The position numbers and the translations under genes are program-made. Under the pieces are notes generated by a model, which saw only the letters and a list, made by a program, of their open reading frames with translations, searched no databases and was not told where the DNA came from. A stretch of DNA of 64,000 nucleotides from Marivita sp051251565 (GTDB taxonomy: Bacteria; Pseudomonadota; Alphaproteobacteria; Rhodobacterales; Rhodobacteraceae): contig NZ_JBPOFB010000001.1 in NCBI RefSeq assembly GCF_051251565.1, forward strand, positions 434,001 to 498,000, written 5' to 3'. This document shows, one piece after another, positions 59,227-64,000 of the stretch; position 1 is the stretch's first letter, and each line of letters opens with the position of its first letter.

Positions 59227-60483
59227 TTATAGCTGTGCCAGCGCCAGCGCCGCCCCGGCAGAGATGGCAAGCACCCAGCCAATCGCCAGATGCGCGCGCA
59301 GAAGCAGAACTGCCGACAGTGCGATCAAAACAAGCGCCTGCATGTTGAGCGTTGCAGGATCAGGTAGCCAAAGGCGCAGCACACTGTATCGGGTGTCGGT
59401 GACGGTTCCAAAAATCACGTGCAGGGCAAACCACAACGACAGGTTCAGGATCACGCCGACGACTGCCGCTGTGATGGCCCGCAATGCGCCGTTCAAACGA
59501 GGCTGTGCGGCAATCCGGTCAAGGTAGGGCGCGCCGACAAAGATCCACAAAAAGCAGGGCGCAAAGGTCACCCAAAGCGTGATCGCGCCGCCTGCAACAG
59601 CCAGTGCATACCCGCCTTCGCGGAACGCGGCCAGCATGCCGACAAACTGCGTGACAAGGATCAGCGGTCCCGGTGTGGTTTCCGCCAGTCCAAGCCCGTC
59701 CATCATCTCGGTCGGGGTGAGCCAGCCGTACTGAACCACCACGTCTTGCGCCATGTAGGCGAGCACCGCATAGGCCCCACCGAAGGTGACAACCGCGAGT
59801 TTGGAAAAGAACAGCCCCAATTCGGTCAGGATGGTGCCGCCGAACACCATCTCCACAAGCAGCACCGGCGCGCCCCAGAGGATCACTCCAACGGTGATGG
59901 TCGCAAGGCTGCGGGTCGCCGGTATCGTCGCTTTAACGTCCATGTCCGACGCGCTGTGGTGAACGGTCAAAGCCCCGTAAAGGCCCGCCGCCAGAACGAT
60001 GATGGGGAAGGGCACGGCAAAGAAAAAGATTGCGGCAAAAGCCAGCCCGGCCAGTGCCCAATGGGCCACACCAGCCAGCGCACGTTTGGAGACTTTTATC
60101 AACGCCTCGACCACGATCACCACGGCCACAGCCTGCACGCCCAGAAACAGGGTGCCGACAAGCGGCAGATCGCCATACGTGACATATAGCAACGCCAGCA
60201 CAAAGATCACCGCCGCACCCGGCAGAACGAAGAGCAAACCCGCGATCAGCCCACCTGCGATGCCCTGCAATCGCCACCCGGAATAGGTGGCCAGCTGCAT
60301 CGCCTCGGGGCCGGGCAAGAGCATGCAAAAGCTGAGAGCGTCAAGGAATTGCTTTTCGGTCAGCCATTTGCGTTCGTCCACCAGCATCCGGTGCATCAAT
60401 GCGATCTGCGCCGCAGGGCCGCCAAAGGACAAAAGGCCGATCTTGAGGAACACCACGACCAGATCGCGCAACCCGACATTCAT
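59227..60483 (-). CDS. chrA: Chromate transporter ChrA family
   Basis: A 418-residue membrane protein with the two-fold CHR domain repeat: FLKIGLLSFGGPAAQIALMH in the first half and FFSKLAVVTFGGAYAVLAYM in the second, with SFCMLLPGPEAMQLATYSGW and GLAETTPGPLILVTQFVGM as the paired loops. The family exports chromate, and also anions such as sulfate in some members. The start at 60483 begins the first helix; ATG at 60531 is an alternative with a GGGGCG site. It lies between rplY and pth, on the same strand. Confidence 0.92.
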   Translation of the reverse strand: MNVGLRDLVVVFLKIGLLSFGGPAAQIALMHRMLVDERKWLTEKQFLDALSFCMLLPGPEAMQLATYSGWRLQGIAGGLIAGLLFVLPGAAVIFVLALLYVTYGDLPLVGTLFLGVQAVAVVIVVEALIKVSKRALAGVAHWALAGLAFAAIFFFAVPFPIIVLAAGLYGALTVHHSASDMDVKATIPATRSLATITVGVILWGAPVLLVEMVFGGTILTELGLFFSKLAVVTFGGAYAVLAYMAQDVVVQYGWLTPTEMMDGLGLAETTPGPLILVTQFVGMLAAFREGGYALAVAGGAITLWVTFAPCFLWIFVGAPYLDRIAAQPRLNGALRAITAAVVGVILNLSLWFALHVIFGTVTDTRYSVLRLWLPDPATLNMQALVLIALSAVLLLRAHLAIGWVLAISAGAALALAQL

Positions 60484-60642
60484 GGCGCAAAGCCGGTGAT
60501 CACTGTGCTGTCCATCATAGGTGGTCCCCATCGCCCCGGTTCGGAACAGTCCACACCGACACCTGAGGGGCGCATGTAACAAGTGGATGTCAAAATGCTG
60601 GTGCCTCTGCGGGTGTTTGCAAAAGATCAGACCACGCGACAC

Positions 60643-60671
60643 AAAAAAAGGCCCCGCCGAATGGCGAGGCC
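60643..60671 (-). terminator. Terminator downstream of rplY
   Basis: Read on the minus strand, GGCCTCGCC and GGCGGGGCC pair over an ATTC loop with one G-U pair, then a seven-T run, 26 bases after the rplY stop. It probably separates rplY from chrA. Confidence 0.85.
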
Positions 60672-60696
60672 CTGTTTGTGTCGTCCAAGGACGCAA

Positions 60697-61338
60697 TCAG
60701 TCGTCGGATTGTGCAGTCGCGGGAACCTCTGCCGGTTCTTCATCGTCTGCTTCGCCTGCCGAGCGCAGACCCGACGGAGCCGAGATGTTGGCGATCACGA
60801 AGTCACGGTCGATCGTCGGCTTGGTGCCAGCGGGCAGCGTGATGTCGGAAATCGTCACGGTGTCGCCGATGTTCAGACCGGTCAGGTCAACTGTCAACTT
60901 TTCGGGGATGTCGCCAGCGGTCACAACCAGTTCGACTTCGGGACGGACAGCCGTCAGAACGCCGCCCTTCTTGAGGCCGGGCGCATCCGCTTCGTTGATG
61001 AACTCAACTGGGATGAACAGGTTGATCTTGGTGGTGCGGCGCAGGCGCATCAGGTCCACGTGTGTCGGAAGGTCTTTGACCACATCGCGCTGAACGTCGC
61101 GGCAGATCACGCGGACGTCTTCGTGTCCCTCGATCTTGAGGTTGAAAAGGGTCGATTTGAAACGGCCCTTTTTGAGACGCGCCAGCAGGACGTTGAAGGG
61201 CAGGTTGATCGCAACCGGCTCTTTGTCGCCACCAAACACAACACCGGGAACGAGGCCGTCGCGACGTGCCTGACGAGCGGCGCCCTTGCCTGTCCCCGTC
61301 CGTTCCAAAGCTACGAGATCAGGAATCTCTCCAGCCAT
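60697..61338 (-). CDS. rplY: 50S ribosomal protein L25 (Ctc form)
   Basis: A 213-residue long-form L25, with the 5S-rRNA-binding N-terminal domain (LERTGTGKGAARQARRDGLV, GVVFGGDKEPVAI) and the C-terminal TL5-like beta domain (LVVTAGDIPEKLTVDLTGLN). The acidic tail ends EVPATAQSDD. The long form is typical of alphaproteobacteria. ATG at 61338 has TGGAGAAT. A terminator at 60643 isolates it from chrA and pth. Confidence 0.95.
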   Translation of the reverse strand: MAGEIPDLVALERTGTGKGAARQARRDGLVPGVVFGGDKEPVAINLPFNVLLARLKKGRFKSTLFNLKIEGHEDVRVICRDVQRDVVKDLPTHVDLMRLRRTTKINLFIPVEFINEADAPGLKKGGVLTAVRPEVELVVTAGDIPEKLTVDLTGLNIGDTVTISDITLPAGTKPTIDRDFVIANISAPSGLRSAGEADDEEPAEVPATAQSDD

Positions 61339-61509
61339 GATAATTCTCCAAATTGTAAGGGCAGGGTGCCTCCAAGGCTGTCACCCCGCGTGAAGCCCGC
61401 GCGATAGACCGGATTGCCCCGGCTGACAAGGTATTTCGCGCTGATAATCGCCCAAAACCTGCCATTTGTGGACTGGACCCGCCCCCGCGCCCATGGCACT
61501 CCGCGTGAC

Positions 61510-62670
61510 ATGAACATGATGCGCGATCTTTATATAAGCCGCGGTCCGGCGGCCGGGTTCGCATCGGTGGGCGTTTTCTGGGGCACCTTTGCGGCGCTTG
61601 TGCCGGTGCTCAAGCCGCAGGTGGGCCTGTCGGATGGCCAGTTCGGCCTGGCGCTGTTGATCACCGCCGTGGGCGCGGTGCTGGCGATGTGGCTGGCGCC
61701 TTTGGCCGAACGGCTATTGGGCGCGCGGGCGTTGGCGGTGCTCACAGCGGCAATGGCACTGGCCACGTTCCTGCCAGGACACACGAATACGGGCGTGACT
61801 TTTACGCTGGCGATGCTGTGCGTGACGATGGCCTCGGGCACGCTGGACGTGTCGATGAACGCACGGGTCAGTGCGCTGGAAGCGCGCGAAGGGCGCAGCC
61901 TGATGAACCTCAACCATGCGGTGTTTTCCGTGGCCTATGCGATCTGCGCGCTGGCCACGGGGCTGGCGCGCGAGGCGGGATTTGGCCCCGATGTGATCCT
62001 GACCGGGGCTGGCGCTTTGATCTGCCTTTTGGTGTTTCAGACCGCAGCTGCCCCGGTCCCTGACGCCGACCCCGAAACGGACGGGGTTGAGGTGGCCCCG
62101 TTGCCGTGGACGCTGTTGGTGCCCGGTGGTCTGATCATTCTTGTGGCGTTCATGTCCGAACAGGCGACCGAAGGCTGGTCGGCACTGCATCTTGAGCGCA
62201 ATCTGGGTGCAGGGGCGGCGCAAGGCGCGCTTGGTCCGGCGCTGTTGGGGATCACGATGGCAGTGGGGCGTTTGGCGGGGCAGGTGGTGGCCAACCGGGT
62301 GTCGGAACGTCGGGTGATCAGGTGGGCTTCGGTCACCGCCGGGATTGGCGCGTGCATCGCGGCCATGGCACCGACATTGGCGGTGGCCTATCTGGGGTTC
62401 TCGATCCTTGGGCTTGGCGTGTCTGTCATGGCCCCGATGGCCTATGCGTGGATCGGCCGGATGGTGCCCAACCGCCACCGCAGCCACGCGATCTCGCGCA
62501 TTTCGGTGGTGGGCTATGCCGGGTTCTTCATCGGGCCGCCGCTGATGGGGTTCTTGTCCGAAGGCTTCGGACTGGCAACGTCGTTTCTGGTGATCGGTGT
62601 TCTTTTGTTCTGTGTGACGCTGTTTCTGCTGCCGATTTTGACGCGGTTTGCAAATTTGCGAACTGGGTAG
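61510..62670 (+). CDS. MFS transporter
   Basis: A 386-residue major facilitator protein with about 12 helices. GFASVGVFWGTFAALVPVLK opens the chain and QVGLSDGQFGLALLITAVGA follows; the signature loop AERLLGARALAVLTA lies between helices 2 and 3. The second half begins around LLVPGGLIILVAFMSEQATE. The substrate is unknown. The start is uncertain: ATGs at 61510, 61516 and 61519 are all possible, and none has a strong ribosome-binding site. It is divergent from rplY. Confidence 0.88.
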   Translation: MNMMRDLYISRGPAAGFASVGVFWGTFAALVPVLKPQVGLSDGQFGLALLITAVGAVLAMWLAPLAERLLGARALAVLTAAMALATFLPGHTNTGVTFTLAMLCVTMASGTLDVSMNARVSALEAREGRSLMNLNHAVFSVAYAICALATGLAREAGFGPDVILTGAGALICLLVFQTAAAPVPDADPETDGVEVAPLPWTLLVPGGLIILVAFMSEQATEGWSALHLERNLGAGAAQGALGPALLGITMAVGRLAGQVVANRVSERRVIRWASVTAGIGACIAAMAPTLAVAYLGFSILGLGVSVMAPMAYAWIGRMVPNRHRSHAISRISVVGYAGFFIGPPLMGFLSEGFGLATSFLVIGVLLFCVTLFLLPILTRFANLRTG

Positions 62671-62729
62671 CCGCATTTTTGCAAACTGTTCATCTTCTCC
62701 CCGCGCCGAGGCTCTTTTGACCAATCAGC

Positions 62730-62797
62730 TCCTCGGGTCGAGCCCTAGGATGACGGGTACTTACCAAGAAGATCCTTGGGGCGAGCCGCAGGATGGC
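62730..62797. repeat. Copies of the TCCTCGGGTCG-type dispersed repeat
   Basis: TCCTCGGGTCGAGCCCTAGG followed by ATGACG (62730-62755) and a degenerate copy GATCCTTGGGGCGAGCCGCA followed by GGATGGCG (62771-62798) lie downstream of the MFS gene. They resemble the minus-strand copy at 534-562. In each copy an inverted CCTCGGG/CCYNAGG core surrounds a short loop. Confidence 0.6.
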
Positions 62798-62840
62798 GGC
62801 TGTTGAGAGTCATAGACCTGACGGTGGCCGGCGGCGTGGT

Positions 62841-64000
62841 TCACGCGTCCCAGTCGCCGGAAAACCCCTTGGGCACCATCAGGATATCGCGGTCCAGCTT
62901 GGTGACATCGGTGCGCCCGCACAGGCCCATCGACATATCAAGCTCCTTGCGGATCACGTTAAGTGCGTCGGTCACACCCTGTTGGCCGTTGGCCCCCAGC
63001 CCGTAGACATAGGCGCGGCCGATATAGGTGCCCTTGGCCCCCATCGCCATCGCCTTGAGCACGTCCTGACCAGACCGGATGCCGCTGTCGAGATGCACTT
63101 CGATCTTGTCGCCCACCGCATCGAGGATCGGCTCTAGTGCGCGGATTGAACTGAGCGCACCGTCCAATTGCCGTCCGCCATGGTTTGAAACGACGATGGC
63201 ATCGGCCCCGACATTCAGTGCTTCCAGCGCGTCGCGCGGATCCATGATTCCCTTGATGATGAGCGGGCCGTCCCACATCTTGCGAAACTGCCGGATGCGA
63301 TCCCAGTTGAGCGACTGATCAAACGCCTGCGCGGTCCAACTGCTAAGCGAGGATGGATCGCCGACACCTTTGGCATGGCCGACGATATTGCCAAAAAACC
63401 GCCGTTTGGTCTGCAACATGCCCAGTCCCCATTGCACCTTGGTCATCATGTTGGCGACCGAGGCGGGCGTCAGTTTGGGCGGGGCGCTGAGGCCGTTCTT
63501 CACGTCCTTGTGCCGCTGCCCCAGCAGTTGCAAATCAACCGTGATGATCGCCGCCGAACATTTGGCATCCTTGGCGCGATCGAACAGACGTTGCATGAAA
63601 TCGTCGTCTTTGAGCGTATAGACCTGCATCCAGAACGGCTTGGAGGTGTTCTCGGCCACGTCTTCGATCGAACAGATCGACATGGTGGACAGCGAATAGG
63701 GCACGCCGAATTTTTCGGCTGCCTTGGCGGCTTTGATCTCACCGTCGAAATGCTGCATCCCCGTGAGCCCGACCGGGGCAAGCGCCACGGGCATCGAGAC
63801 GTCCTGCCCGATCATCTTGCCGGCGGTGGTCCGGCCTTCCATGTCGATGGCGACGCGCTGTTTCAGGTAAATCCTGTCAAAGTCCGACGAGTTTTCTCGG
63901 AAGGTTTGTTCAGTCCAGCTTCCTGATTCCGTGTAGTCGTAGAACATCTTCGGCACCCGGCGTTTGTAGATGCGTTTGAGGTCTTCGATTTCGGTGATCA
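62841..64000 (-). CDS. lldD: FMN-dependent L-lactate/2-hydroxy-acid dehydrogenase (5' end cut by window edge)
   Basis: The frame runs from the right edge to 62841 and gives about 386 residues. It lacks only a few N-terminal residues; the first codons visible read ITEIEDLKRIYKRRVPKMFY. FMN-binding and active-site motifs are PVALAPVGLTGMQHFDGE, SSLSSWTAQAFDQSLNWD, VVSNHGGRQLDGALSSI and LDSGIRSGQDVLKAMAMGA. The enzyme oxidises L-lactate or a related 2-hydroxy acid to the keto acid. The ATG lies beyond the window. The symbol lldD is the usual name for this family; a mandelate or glycolate type is possible. Confidence 0.9.
   Translation of the reverse strand, partial: ITEIEDLKRIYKRRVPKMFYDYTESGSWTEQTFRENSSDFDRIYLKQRVAIDMEGRTTAGKMIGQDVSMPVALAPVGLTGMQHFDGEIKAAKAAEKFGVPYSLSTMSICSIEDVAENTSKPFWMQVYTLKDDDFMQRLFDRAKDAKCSAAIITVDLQLLGQRHKDVKNGLSAPPKLTPASVANMMTKVQWGLGMLQTKRRFFGNIVGHAKGVGDPSSLSSWTAQAFDQSLNWDRIRQFRKMWDGPLIIKGIMDPRDALEALNVGADAIVVSNHGGRQLDGALSSIRALEPILDAVGDKIEVHLDSGIRSGQDVLKAMAMGAKGTYIGRAYVYGLGANGQQGVTDALNVIRKELDMSMGLCGRTDVTKLDRDILMVPKGFSGDWDA

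Overview
This is a GC-rich, gene-dense chromosomal segment from an alphaproteobacterium, most likely the Rhodobacteraceae (Roseobacter group). The grounds are family-level: a class I lysyl-tRNA synthetase, a MaeB malic enzyme fused to a phosphotransacetylase-like domain, an iron-sulfur photolyase, a DUF1127 protein, paired acyl-CoA dehydrogenases under MerR-type regulators, and recR-ybaB-dnaX gene order. I found 74 genes or gene remnants; two are cut by the window edges (recR at the left, an L-lactate-dehydrogenase-like gene at the right). I saw no rRNA, tRNA, CRISPR array, transposase or phage module.

Layout. 0-4 kb: recR, ybaB, a small membrane protein and dnaX, then a helix-turn-helix/substrate-binding regulator. 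4-9.5 kb: trmO, a fatty acid desaturase, rplM-rpsI, an acetyltransferase, and a MocR regulator divergent from a DUF1127 gene with a nested palindromic control region between them. 9.5-20.6 kb: dacB, nadD, a crotonase, class I lysS, an orphan ParA next to a kinase-like protein, a stress/hemerythrin/MeaB run, and rpmB. 20.6-30.4 kb: a PCu(A)C copper chaperone, a sirtuin, a small tyrosine phosphatase with an apparently premature stop, a DUF4160/DUF2442 pair, lepA, an SDR and a photolyase.

30.4-39.4 kb: maeB, then a tightly overlapping nucleoside-salvage operon (cdd-deoA-deoB-add-upp). Directly behind upp lies an AT-richer insert with a DUF6471 fragment lacking its start and a two-helix membrane protein. 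39.4-52 kb: an acyl-CoA ligase, a sulfotransferase-like gene, and a long minus-strand beta-oxidation run (MerR regulator, two acyl-CoA dehydrogenases, a GST, thiolase and FadB-like enzyme). The regulator is preceded by palindromic ACGTCA/TGACGT sites that look like a LiuR-type operator. A second, paralogous MerR gene lies beside it.

52-64 kb: two thioesterases and a MATE exporter, trpB, then the most unusual locus of the window: two secreted proteins with PepSY-like modules and very long poly-aspartate tails, followed by a membrane-anchored LuxR-type regulator. A perfect 16-bp palindrome lies upstream. After that come DUF2237, pth, chrA and rplY, an MFS transporter, and the start of an FMN-dependent 2-hydroxy-acid dehydrogenase.

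All functions are inferred from reading the sequence and from knowledge of protein families; no database search was possible. Start codons were chosen by ribosome-binding sites, stop/start overlaps and the usual N-termini of the families.
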